From Ohtaekwangia sp036503775 (GTDB taxonomy: Bacteria > Bacteroidota > Bacteroidia > Cytophagales > Cyclobacteriaceae), in the NCBI GenBank assembly GCA_036503775.1, contig DASXWH010000016.1, positions 1 through 64,000 on the forward strand: a stretch of DNA of 64,000 nucleotides, in the 5' to 3' direction. A model generated the notes under the pieces. That model saw only the letters and a program-made list of their open reading frames with translations. It searched no databases and had not been told where the DNA came from. Below are positions 25,838-33,893 of the stretch, in pieces (the stretch's first letter is position 1; each line of letters opens with the position of its first letter). A program made the position numbers and the translations under genes.

Positions 25838-27376
25838 TTATTTCAGAGAAGCTTTTCCGCTATTAAGCTCAAAAGATTTACCCAGGAACTCATTGCTATC
25901 AATTTTTCGTAACGTTTTTACATAATACCATTCCGCGTATACCTTTTCAGGATAAATAGTCAGCAATAGATAGCCGTGATCTCTGTTGTTAATAAACTTA
26001 AGGTGCGGGTTTTGTTGTTTTAGTTTTTCTTCTGTGATCAACACACTGTCAACAGGATTTCCTTCATCACCATTTCCCGAAGAAACACTTGTCGTACCTA
26101 GTTCGATAGCCAGAGGATTGCCTTTTTTTTCACTTTGTAGTTTATAAGGAACTTCAATCCCCCAGGAAGCATGAGTATCTCCTGATACGAACACGATGTT
26201 TTCAATTTTATTATCCAAAATAAACTTCTTGATCTTTTCTTTTTCGGCAGGATAACCATCCCACGCATCCAGGTTTTTCGGCATACCTTTTTGATATAAA
26301 TTATCAATATTCAAATCTGAAAAAATAACCTGATTGCCAATAATCCTCCACACCGCTTTGGAGTTTTTCAAACCATTTTCAAACCATTCCAATTGTTCTT
26401 TGCCAAGCATACTTCGGCCCGGATCATTTAATAATGGAGACGAAGCGCTGTCAACCGGAGCTGTTCTTCCCTCAAGTCTTTCATCCAGCATTACTATGTC
26501 GGCTAACGATCCAAATGAAAAAGACCGATAATGTTTATCGCCTGTACGGATGGGGACCCATTCGTAATACGCTTTTTTGGCAGCAGCTTTTCGTTGCATA
26601 AAATCACCTTCCTCAGGCTGGTGATTGAGCGCACCTTCCGAATAAACATTGTTAGCTACCTCATGATCGTCCCAGATTGTAATTATGGGATGACGCCTGC
26701 CCAGATTTTGCAGGCCTTTATCCAGACGATATTGTGAATATCGTGTTCTGTAATCCTGAAGGGAAACACACTCATGTGGGGGGAGAGTAATCCTTCCAAT
26801 GGTAGTATCCCCATAGACACCGGTTCCATATTCGTAAATGTAATCTCCAAGGTGCAATACCACGTCAACCTCTTTAGCGGCAATCCTGTCGTACGCATTG
26901 AAATAACCAAACTCCCAATTGCTACAACTTACGATAGCCAATTGTAAGCTGTCTTTTTTGTCAGCGGGAGCAGTTTTCGTACGCCCGGATATCGAAGTTA
27001 CGCCAAGAGACCTAAACCGATAGAAATAGTAATGATCAGGCAGCAGCCCGGTCACATCAACTTTAACCGTGAAATCCTGGTCATGAGAAGTTGTCAGCGA
27101 ATCCGATTTAACTATTTCAGAGAAGTCTTCACGATCAGAGATCTCCCAGGCAACATTCACTTTCCGCAAGGAATCGTCAGGTGTAATACGCGTCCATATA
27201 ATTACAGCATCCGGTAAAGGATCACCGGATGCTACACCATGATAAAAAGGTTTTAGCGACTGATCATATAGCGGTGAAACTGGCTCATTCCACTTTTTTT
27301 CGTTGTCAGCTTTCTTGAGTGTACAAGAAGCCAGAAAACCGGTCATAATAAATAATACGCCACAGCGAAGATTCAT
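25838..27376 (-). CDS. PhoD-family alkaline phosphatase / phosphodiesterase lipoprotein
   Basis: 512 residues. A lipoprotein signal with lipobox LASC (about residue 18) precedes a PhoD N-domain (FYHGVASGDPLPDAVIIWTR) and a calcineurin-like catalytic domain: LGDYIYEYGTG, WDDHEVANN and VSGDTHASWGIE carry metal ligands of the Fe3+/Ca2+ centre. PhoD enzymes release phosphate from phosphomonoesters and phosphodiesters, including teichoic-acid-like polymers. It would sit in the periplasm or on the cell surface. Flanking genes are not phosphate-related, and no Pho box was recognised. Confidence 0.93.
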   Translation of the reverse strand: MNLRCGVLFIMTGFLASCTLKKADNEKKWNEPVSPLYDQSLKPFYHGVASGDPLPDAVIIWTRITPDDSLRKVNVAWEISDREDFSEIVKSDSLTTSHDQDFTVKVDVTGLLPDHYYFYRFRSLGVTSISGRTKTAPADKKDSLQLAIVSCSNWEFGYFNAYDRIAAKEVDVVLHLGDYIYEYGTGVYGDTTIGRITLPPHECVSLQDYRTRYSQYRLDKGLQNLGRRHPIITIWDDHEVANNVYSEGALNHQPEEGDFMQRKAAAKKAYYEWVPIRTGDKHYRSFSFGSLADIVMLDERLEGRTAPVDSASSPLLNDPGRSMLGKEQLEWFENGLKNSKAVWRIIGNQVIFSDLNIDNLYQKGMPKNLDAWDGYPAEKEKIKKFILDNKIENIVFVSGDTHASWGIEVPYKLQSEKKGNPLAIELGTTSVSSGNGDEGNPVDSVLITEEKLKQQNPHLKFINNRDHGYLLLTIYPEKVYAEWYYVKTLRKIDSNEFLGKSFELNSGKASLK

Positions 27377-27458
27377 ACTTTAGCTTTTTTGTAAAGTAAT
27401 GAAAGTTATGTGAAGAAGGTGCGATAGCTGTGTTAACAAACACAGATTGTGACAGAAC

Positions 27459-29486
27459 CTAATCTTTAAAGTATCGATCCTCTTCGTACTCTTCCTCTTC
27501 CTCCTCAAGAGGTTTTGGAAGTGCATTCACTTCGAGGATCTTGAATTCCGTTCTTCTGTTTTTCTGACGGCCAGCGGGATTGTCGGTACCATCCGGATTT
27601 GTATTTCTGGCAATAGGTTTTGATTCACCATACCCTTTTGGAACAATCCGGTCTACGGCAATACCATGTTGAACAATATAGCTTACAGCTGATTCTGCCC
27701 GTCTTTGAGACAGCGTCTGGTTATAATCAACATCGTCAATACTGTCTGTATGTGAACTTAGTTCAATCTTGATTTCAGGATTATCAATCAGCATCTGTAC
27801 CAGCTTGTCAAGCTCTTTGGCAGCATCCGGTCTGATGTTATACTTATTGAAATCATAATAAATATTCTCTAAAACAATGGCTTTATCAATAACAATCTTA
27901 TCAAGGACCAATACTGTATCTAAGGTAATGTTAGTCAACAACTCCTTTAGGGTTGAGGGGTCTACACTTTTACCTTTCATAGTATACAACTGTCTTTTTA
28001 CCAGGTATCCATCGGTTTCTCCAATCAGATTGTAATCTTCATTTTCATAAACCCGGAACAGAAACTTACCATCATTTCCTGTGGTGTAATCCTGCATGAT
28101 ATCACCATTAGCATCCAGCAGACTTACCTTGGTATTTCCCAGTACCTGTAGTTTTCCATCCTTATCCGGAGTGAATGTGACACCCTGCAGATAGTAATTA
28201 ACGACCTTAAGATTTGGATCTTCATTGATGAAGGTGTAGATATCATCATCACCCTTGCCGTCTGTACGGTTGGAAGTAAAAAATCCGCGATCAGGCCGGA
28301 ACAGGAAAATTCCAAAGTCATCTGCTGTTGAGTTAACGGGTTGCCCAAGATTTTCCATCTGCGTTTTTCCATTGGCTCTTTTCACGACAAATAAATCGAG
28401 CCCACCATAACCCGGGTGGCCATCAGACGCAAAGTATAATTTGGCATCTTCTGCGACATAGGGGAACATCTCATCACCCGGGGTGTTTATTTCAGGACCA
28501 AGGTTGCGCACTTTTGTAAATCTCCCCCGCGAATCCATTTGAGCAGAGTATAGATCTGTTCCACCATAACCACCTTTACGGTTAGAAGCGAAATACAGCA
28601 TACGTCCATCCGGACTAAATGAAGGAGAGGAATCCCAGCTGTAATTGCGGGCATCTCCATCAAGTTCATTTTTGAATTGTGTATTGATGTTGATCGGAAG
28701 GGGTTCGCTCCAGACGTTGTTTCTGAAGCGGGATATGTACAGATCTACATCGGCCCCTCCTCCTTTTTTCTTTTCTGAATTACCCTTTGCAAAAACCATT
28801 GTTTTTCCATCCGGGGAAAATGTTATGCATCCCTCATTCCGGATGTCATCATTAATGCCGGAAGGTAGTTTGGTGAGAGTAGCAACATCAACATTGGCAC
28901 CTTTTGTAGTTACTTTATACAGGTCTGTGAAGGGCTTGCCCTCGGCTTCGTAAATTTTTCCGTCACCCCGGGATGATGTAAAAAACAATTCTCCGTTTTG
29001 ATAGACAGGTGAATACTCACTTGCAGGCGTATTGATCAGCTCGAGGTTTTTGATTTTGTAGTAACTGGTTTTTTCGCTGAGCTTTCCAATGTAATCCAAA
29101 CCTTTTAACTCAGCCTGAGCACGGTCTTTTAGCGGGTTATTACTCGTGGAGGTTGTAAGCTTCTCAAGTTGTTTTCTTGCTTCATCATACTTTCCATTGG
29201 CCTTCAGCGACTGTGCATAGTAAAACGAAACAGTATCCGGATCAATTCCGCGACCACCACCCTTAGCATAGAAAGCTTCGGCTTCCTTTATCCGATTTGA
29301 TTGCCTGTAAGATTCTGCAACAAAGAAATTCGCTTCACGGTTATTGGGGTTTCCCGCCAGAACTTTTTTATAGAGGTCAATAGAGTTCTGATATTTTCCA
29401 AGACGAAAAGCCTTCTCGGCTTTCTTTGATGTGCTGCATGATGCCAGCCAGATCAACGAAATGAATAGAAGAATTAATGACCTCAT
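27459..29486 (-). CDS. PorE-like OmpA-family lipoprotein (TPR, PD40 propeller, regulatory domain, OmpA C-terminal domain)
   Basis: 675 residues. Lipobox LASC17, TPR helices (about 22-120), a PD40/WD40-like propeller (about 155-400, repeats such as FSPDGKTMVFA and FSPDGRMLYFASNRKGGYGGTD in part), a carboxypeptidase-regulatory-like beta domain (about 420-500), then an OmpA C-terminal peptidoglycan-binding domain (NIYYDFNKYNIRPDAAKELD; LSSHTDS; LSQRRAESAV). This domain order matches PorE, which links the type IX secretion machinery to peptidoglycan. The tail is a run of Glu/Asp (EEEEEEYEED). Other T9SS core genes are not in the window, so PorE itself versus a paralogue is unsettled. Confidence 0.85.
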   Translation of the reverse strand: MRSLILLFISLIWLASCSTSKKAEKAFRLGKYQNSIDLYKKVLAGNPNNREANFFVAESYRQSNRIKEAEAFYAKGGGRGIDPDTVSFYYAQSLKANGKYDEARKQLEKLTTSTSNNPLKDRAQAELKGLDYIGKLSEKTSYYKIKNLELINTPASEYSPVYQNGELFFTSSRGDGKIYEAEGKPFTDLYKVTTKGANVDVATLTKLPSGINDDIRNEGCITFSPDGKTMVFAKGNSEKKKGGGADVDLYISRFRNNVWSEPLPININTQFKNELDGDARNYSWDSSPSFSPDGRMLYFASNRKGGYGGTDLYSAQMDSRGRFTKVRNLGPEINTPGDEMFPYVAEDAKLYFASDGHPGYGGLDLFVVKRANGKTQMENLGQPVNSTADDFGIFLFRPDRGFFTSNRTDGKGDDDIYTFINEDPNLKVVNYYLQGVTFTPDKDGKLQVLGNTKVSLLDANGDIMQDYTTGNDGKFLFRVYENEDYNLIGETDGYLVKRQLYTMKGKSVDPSTLKELLTNITLDTVLVLDKIVIDKAIVLENIYYDFNKYNIRPDAAKELDKLVQMLIDNPEIKIELSSHTDSIDDVDYNQTLSQRRAESAVSYIVQHGIAVDRIVPKGYGESKPIARNTNPDGTDNPAGRQKNRRTEFKILEVNALPKPLEEEEEEYEEDRYFKD

Positions 29487-29525
29487 ATGCCTATAAATAA
29501 GCTTAAATCTACAAAATATCCCCTT

Positions 29526-30020
29526 TTATCTGACTACCGGCTGATGCGGTAAATACCGTTTTAACCAGGATGACTGAGCCTCTACCAGCCAACCAGTTTC
29601 CAGAGAAGCCTTGGTGTCAATAAGGTTATTAAAAGTCATCGTTGATTCATTCCATTCACCTGATGCATAGGCATTCTTCAATGCACTTAAGGCAATAAGC
29701 TTAACTCCGTCCCCGGTAAGAAAAGCAACGAGATTGCGATTAAAGAAATCAGTCGTAATAGCGGCACCGCCTTCCTTTAGAATCCGGACAGAGCTATCAA
29801 TCGAACAACCACTTGCCTGATCATTTGCTGCCAGTATAACGAAGCGATTATACCTGATTTCAAATGAAGTATCCATCGGCTCACCATGAACCATCCATTG
29901 CTGACAAAACGCTTTCAGTCTATCGGAAAGTATTTTTTCCTCCTCAAAAGTTATGACCCTGTCAGATTGATAAATCCAGACACGGGCACTGCCGGGCAAA
30001 CTGTTAAACGGAACAAACAT
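29526..30020 (-). CDS. Conserved hypothetical protein, 164 residues
   Basis: A soluble 164-residue protein opening with MFVPFNSLPGSARVWIYQS and carrying an EIRYNRFVILAAND strand and a conserved CSIDSSVR segment. Relatives in Cytophagales are, to my memory, sometimes labelled 'ABC transporter ATPase', but there is no Walker A, Walker B or signature motif, so that label should not be copied. It is the last gene of a three-gene minus-strand operon with the two Fe-S proteins (22-base gap), which hints at a link to their function or maturation. Confidence 0.8.
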   Translation of the reverse strand: MFVPFNSLPGSARVWIYQSDRVITFEEEKILSDRLKAFCQQWMVHGEPMDTSFEIRYNRFVILAANDQASGCSIDSSVRILKEGGAAITTDFFNRNLVAFLTGDGVKLIALSALKNAYASGEWNESTMTFNNLIDTKASLETGWLVEAQSSWLKRYLPHQPVVR

Positions 30021-30042
30021 GAAATTAATTTAGTCAATATCC

Positions 30043-30825
30043 TTAGGTCAAACCACCAGCCTCAGCAATAAGTTCTGAGAGATCTTTTACGCTTACGTCA
30101 GCTTCTCTCTCTTTATTTTTTACACCATCACTCAGCATGGTCATACAAAAAGGACAGGCTACGGCAATGGTCGAAGCGCCTGTTGCCAGGGCCTCTTCGG
30201 TTCGTTCAACATTGATGTCCTTATTACCTTTTTCTGGTTCTTTGAACATTTGAGCACCACCCGCTCCACAGCAGAGCCCGGTGGTTCTGCAGCGCTTCAT
30301 TTCAACGAGATCAGCATCCAGGGCTTCGAGAACAGCTCGTGGGGCTTCATAGATATTATTAGCGCGACCGAGGTAGCACGAATCATGATACGTTATCTTT
30401 TTTCCCTTAAATGATCCACCATCCGTTTTTAATTTTCCTTCATTAATGAGCTGCTGAAGAAATGTGGAATGATGAATTACTTCATATGCCCCCCCCAACA
30501 CCGGGTATTCATTCTTAATGGTATTGAAGCAATGTGGGCATGCCGTGACAATTTTCTTAATACCATAACCATTCAAAACCTGAATGTTGCTCATGGCCTG
30601 CATTTGAAAAAGAAATTCGTTTCCAGCCCTGCGGGCAGGATCGCCCGTACACGCCTCTTCCGTTCCTAAAACCGCGAACTTGATATTTACAGCGGCCAGA
30701 ATTTTTACGAAAGCTTTTGTTACTCGCTTGTAGCGATCATCGAAAGAGCCGGCACACCCAACCCAAAATAACACCTCGGGACTTTCACCTTTTGCAGTTA
30801 GCTCTGCGACTGTGGGTACGTTCAT
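30043..30825 (-). CDS. CCG-domain Fe-S protein (heterodisulfide reductase subunit B-like)
   Basis: 260 residues with two cysteine-rich CCG domains. The first has FWVGCAGS, EACTGDPARRAGNE and CPHCFNTIKNEYP; the second has DSCYLGR, TTGLCCGAGGAQMF and ACPFCMTML. Such domains bind non-cubane 4Fe-4S clusters in HdrB, GlpC and lactate-utilisation proteins. It is co-transcribed with the membrane Fe-S/heme-b type protein 24 bases upstream. The pair resembles the two halves of ETF:menaquinone oxidoreductases, which send electrons from acyl-CoA dehydrogenases into the quinone pool. That function is inference. Confidence 0.9.
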   Translation of the reverse strand: MNVPTVAELTAKGESPEVLFWVGCAGSFDDRYKRVTKAFVKILAAVNIKFAVLGTEEACTGDPARRAGNEFLFQMQAMSNIQVLNGYGIKKIVTACPHCFNTIKNEYPVLGGAYEVIHHSTFLQQLINEGKLKTDGGSFKGKKITYHDSCYLGRANNIYEAPRAVLEALDADLVEMKRCRTTGLCCGAGGAQMFKEPEKGNKDINVERTEEALATGASTIAVACPFCMTMLSDGVKNKEREADVSVKDLSELIAEAGGLT

Positions 30826-30849
30826 AAAAGTTTGTCAGCTATTAAATAC

Positions 30850-32184
30850 TCATTTACTTTCCTTTGCCCAGTTAAAACGATCACTTGGAGAAAATTTCCA
30901 GGGAGCGAAACTGGTTTCAATATTCTGAAACATAGAATTCCACGAAGCCGGGGAGCCCGATTCCTCCATGGCCACATAGCGCCTTAGCTCGAGAATTATT
31001 TCCAACGGATTAATCATCACCGGGCAAGCCTCTACACAGGCATTACAGCTCGTACAGGCATTGATCTCTTCTTTGGTGATATAGTCCCCCAGCAAAAATT
31101 TCCCATCATCAAAGGGAGCGGCTCCTTTTTCCACCAGTTTACCAACATCCTCCATACGGTCACGGGTGTCCATCATAATTTTTCGGGGAGAAAGTTTTTT
31201 CCCGGTGAGATTGGCCGGGCATTCCGATGTACATCGGCCGCATTCTGTGCACGAATATGCCGCCAGAAGATTATTCCAGGTGAGGTCATTAATATCCTTT
31301 GCACCAAACCGACCAGGTTCACCAGCCGGTGCGGAGTTGGCGTCTGGTAATCCAAGCATCACCTTCACTTCGTTTGTTACCACCGGCATGTTCTTCATCT
31401 GGCCCTTCGGCTCTACATTGGCGAAGTAAGTGTTAGGGAATGCGAGGAAAATATGAAGATGCTTGGAGTACGTAACGTATACTGCGAATCCTAATATCCC
31501 GATGATATGAAACCACCACGCGGTGCGCTCAATCAGAATTAACGTTTCCTGGGAGAGCGAGTCAAAGAGTGGAATCAGAAAGGAACTAAAGAACAGAGCA
31601 CCTGTAGCGAGGTAATGCGGATCTGTTTTCTGAAGGATCTGATCGGCTGCATTCATACTCAGAATTGCAAGCATCAGAACAATCTCGGTGATGAGAATGA
31701 CATTGGCATCCAATCTTGGCCAACCGTTCAGCTCGACAGACCAAAACCGGTTTAACCGAAGCACATTTCTGCGGACCAGAAAGAATACGCACGACAACAA
31801 TACACCGACAGCCAGAAACTCAAAGATGTTCATCAGCACCGTATAGAATCCGCCCAGAAAAGGGGAGAAGATCCGGTGTGTACCGGCTAACCCGTCAATG
31901 ACAAACTCAAGCACCTCCAGATTTATCACCAGGAAGCCCACATAGATAAACAAGTGAAGAATTGCGGGTGTAATCCGCTTGAACATTTTCTTCTGACCCA
32001 GCGCAACGAGCACCATGTTTAGCCATCGCTGCTGAGGTGCATCATGTATTTCTTTTGCTTTTCCCAACCGGATATTTTCACGGATGCGAATGGCTCGTTT
32101 CCGGATGAAAAACACGGCTACAGCCAGGGTAAAAATGAAAGCGATTTGTTGCACCATAAAGTTGGCTATAATAGTGAGCGCCAT
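30850..32184 (-). CDS. Membrane (Fe-S)-binding oxidoreductase with NarI/HdrE-like helices and two 4Fe-4S clusters
   Basis: 444 residues. About six transmembrane helices fill residues 1-260; His residues (HLFIYVGF, WWFHIIGILG, YSKHLHIF) could bind b-type heme. A cytoplasmic ferredoxin-like domain follows with CTECGRCTSECP (about 315) and CTSCNACVEACP (about 380). Together with the CCG protein it makes a membrane quinone-reducing module of the heterodisulfide-reductase-related type. The first gene of the operon 32184-29526. A fatty-acid oxidation role is suggested by the fad operon 6 kb away but not proven; other electron donors are possible. Confidence 0.9.
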   Translation of the reverse strand: MALTIIANFMVQQIAFIFTLAVAVFFIRKRAIRIRENIRLGKAKEIHDAPQQRWLNMVLVALGQKKMFKRITPAILHLFIYVGFLVINLEVLEFVIDGLAGTHRIFSPFLGGFYTVLMNIFEFLAVGVLLSCVFFLVRRNVLRLNRFWSVELNGWPRLDANVILITEIVLMLAILSMNAADQILQKTDPHYLATGALFFSSFLIPLFDSLSQETLILIERTAWWFHIIGILGFAVYVTYSKHLHIFLAFPNTYFANVEPKGQMKNMPVVTNEVKVMLGLPDANSAPAGEPGRFGAKDINDLTWNNLLAAYSCTECGRCTSECPANLTGKKLSPRKIMMDTRDRMEDVGKLVEKGAAPFDDGKFLLGDYITKEEINACTSCNACVEACPVMINPLEIILELRRYVAMEESGSPASWNSMFQNIETSFAPWKFSPSDRFNWAKESK

Positions 32185-32254
32185 CGATTGTTAGCGCCTT
32201 CAAATAACACATAAATCCCGGTTTTATACCATATCAGCAAAAAACCAGACCGGG

Positions 32255-32286
32255 TTTTGCACCAAATATAAATTTACATACTTTTG
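32255..32286 (+). promoter_or_regulatory. Promoter of tRNA-Phe
   Basis: TTTTG at 32255-32259 and TACTTTTG at 32279-32286, separated by 19 bases, match the Bacteroidetes -33/-7 promoter (TTTG, TAnnTTTG). The tRNA begins 34 bases after the -7 element. Confidence 0.75.
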
Positions 32287-32319
32287 TGCCCCTGTCAGAC
32301 CAGCGCAGGCCGAATTTAA

Positions 32320-32392
32320 GGTGATGTAGCTCAGTTGGTAGAGCAAAGGACTGAAAATCCTTGTGTCGGGGGTTCAATTCCCTCCATCACCA
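32320..32392 (+). tRNA. tRNA-Phe (anticodon GAA)
   Basis: 73 bases fold as a cloverleaf: acceptor GGTGATG/CATCACC, D arm GCTC/GAGC, anticodon stem AAGGA/TCCTT with loop CTGAAAA (anticodon GAA), and T arm GGGGG-TTCAATT-CCCTC. The 3' CCA is not encoded. A promoter and a strong terminator bracket it, so it is a single-gene unit. Confidence 0.97.
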
Positions 32393-32398
32393 CACAAC

Positions 32399-32430
32399 AA
32401 GAAGCTTCCTTTAGGAAGCTTCTTTGTTTT
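32399..32430 (+). terminator. Terminator of tRNA-Phe
   Basis: Perfect stem GAAGCTTCC/GGAAGCTTC with a TTTA loop at 32401-32422 followed by TTTGTTTT, seven bases after the tRNA. Confidence 0.9.
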
Positions 32431-32509
32431 CCACCTTTTCCAGTGGGGATTATGGGCAAACGATACTTATGTTTTACTTTACATTGTATCACCATCAATT
32501 TCAGCCCTC

Positions 32510-33883
32510 TTGTCTACCCCCTCTGAAATCTGGAGACTCTTTTACCTCTATCAGGCGGAGTTTGTTCTTGGCCTGGTTCTGTTTATCACCTTCCGTCATT
32601 TCGGAAGCCTGTATCGCAGGCGGTTTTTATACACCTGGTCTTTCAGCTGGTTGATGTTTGCCTTGTTCTCAGGCTTCTCAGGTATCATCATTCTGATCTT
32701 AAACTTTCCCGAAGGCCTTACCCGTACAGGTATCAGTATCCTTACGCAGATGACCTGTTATTTCCAGGTGATTTTGATCCTTCGGGGCACCTACGAGCTT
32801 GTGTATGAGAGAGCGTTCAACCGGAGGATGTTCAGAGTAATTGTAGCCATCGTGCTACTGGTCGCTACTGTAGCGGTTTTGCTTTTCAGTGGCGATCAGT
32901 CCCGGGGAGCTGAACGTTATCTGCTTCGCGTTGGAAGCCGCTCGTTCGTGATGGGATTAGGCTTTTTGATCACGGGTCTGGTGGTATTCCGCCACAAGCG
33001 ATTTACCCGCGGCTTTGGTCAACGCCTTCTCACAGTTTCTTTCGTGATTTTCGGCTTGTATCAGATCTATTATTTCAGTGTTGTATTCATGAATGTCTTT
33101 TTCCAGCGCGCTGAGTTTCCAATTGTATTTGGGGTTGTGGATCTTTTGCTTATTGCCCTGATGGGTATGAGCATGGTGATGTGGTTACTGGAAGATGAAC
33201 GAGAGAAGTTGGAAAAGGCCAATAATGAGTTGGACAGGTTCCTGTATAGTACATCACATGACCTGCGCGCACCCATCGCATCCATTCTCGGACTTACATA
33301 TCTTGGTAAGATTGAATTTCAGGAGGAACGCGCCCGGTTATTCATGGATATGATCGAGTCCAGAATTAAAAAACTCGATATGGTGATCAGCGATATCTTA
33401 AGCCTGTCACGAAGCAAAAAACTGGATGCGAAAATTCAACCGATAGACCTGAAGATCTTAATTGATGATACAATAACCGATATCAAATTCAATAAGGGGG
33501 CATCAGATATTGCATTGGAATACGAGGCCGGAGATCACCAGTTCCATTCAGACTATAATCAAATGAAGATCATCATGGCTAACCTGATGTCAAATGCGGT
33601 AAAGTATCATAACCTGAACCAGCCAACCCCTTTTATCAAAATTGCCTTCAGCCGAAATAAAGATTGCGTTTCAATTGCAGTGCAGGACAACGGTAAGGGA
33701 ATACCACCTGAAAGCCTGCCTAAAATTTTCGAAATGTTTTATCGTGCTTCTTTGGATACGGAAGGAACAGGCCTGGGCCTGTACATCGTAAAGGAAGCCC
33801 TTAGTAAAATAAAAGGAACGATTGAGGTGAAGTCAGAGTTGAACAAAGGAAGCACGTTCACTATCACGCTGGAGAATGCATGA
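32510..33883 (+). CDS. Membrane sensor histidine kinase
   Basis: About 457 residues if started at the TTG at 32510. Seven or so hydrophobic helices form the sensor (for example VLGLVLFITF and FGVVDLLLIALMGMSMVMWLL), a short linker leads to the HisKA domain with the phospho-acceptor in STSHDLRAPIASI, and the HATPase_c domain shows NLMSNAVKYHN, DNGKGIP and EGTGLGLYIV. The start is uncertain: the frame is open back into the tRNA gene and has no ATG before the third helix, so a non-ATG start after the terminator is most likely. No response regulator is adjacent (orphan). It ends 10 bases before the convergent rluB-like gene. Confidence 0.88.
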   Translation: MSTPSEIWRLFYLYQAEFVLGLVLFITFRHFGSLYRRRFLYTWSFSWLMFALFSGFSGIIILILNFPEGLTRTGISILTQMTCYFQVILILRGTYELVYERAFNRRMFRVIVAIVLLVATVAVLLFSGDQSRGAERYLLRVGSRSFVMGLGFLITGLVVFRHKRFTRGFGQRLLTVSFVIFGLYQIYYFSVVFMNVFFQRAEFPIVFGVVDLLLIALMGMSMVMWLLEDEREKLEKANNELDRFLYSTSHDLRAPIASILGLTYLGKIEFQEERARLFMDMIESRIKKLDMVISDILSLSRSKKLDAKIQPIDLKILIDDTITDIKFNKGASDIALEYEAGDHQFHSDYNQMKIIMANLMSNAVKYHNLNQPTPFIKIAFSRNKDCVSIAVQDNGKGIPPESLPKIFEMFYRASLDTEGTGLGLYIVKEALSKIKGTIEVKSELNKGSTFTITLENA

Positions 33884-33893
33884 TGAGAACAGA

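Noticed and set aside
27428..27445. Hairpin CTGTGTT/AACACAG after the PorE-like gene
   Set aside because: Seven-base AT-rich stem without a following T run on the minus strand; too weak to call a terminator.
32363..32509. N-terminal extension of the histidine kinase into the tRNA-Phe gene
   Set aside because: A GTG within the tRNA opens the frame, but the tRNA and its terminator lie there; translation from it is not credible.
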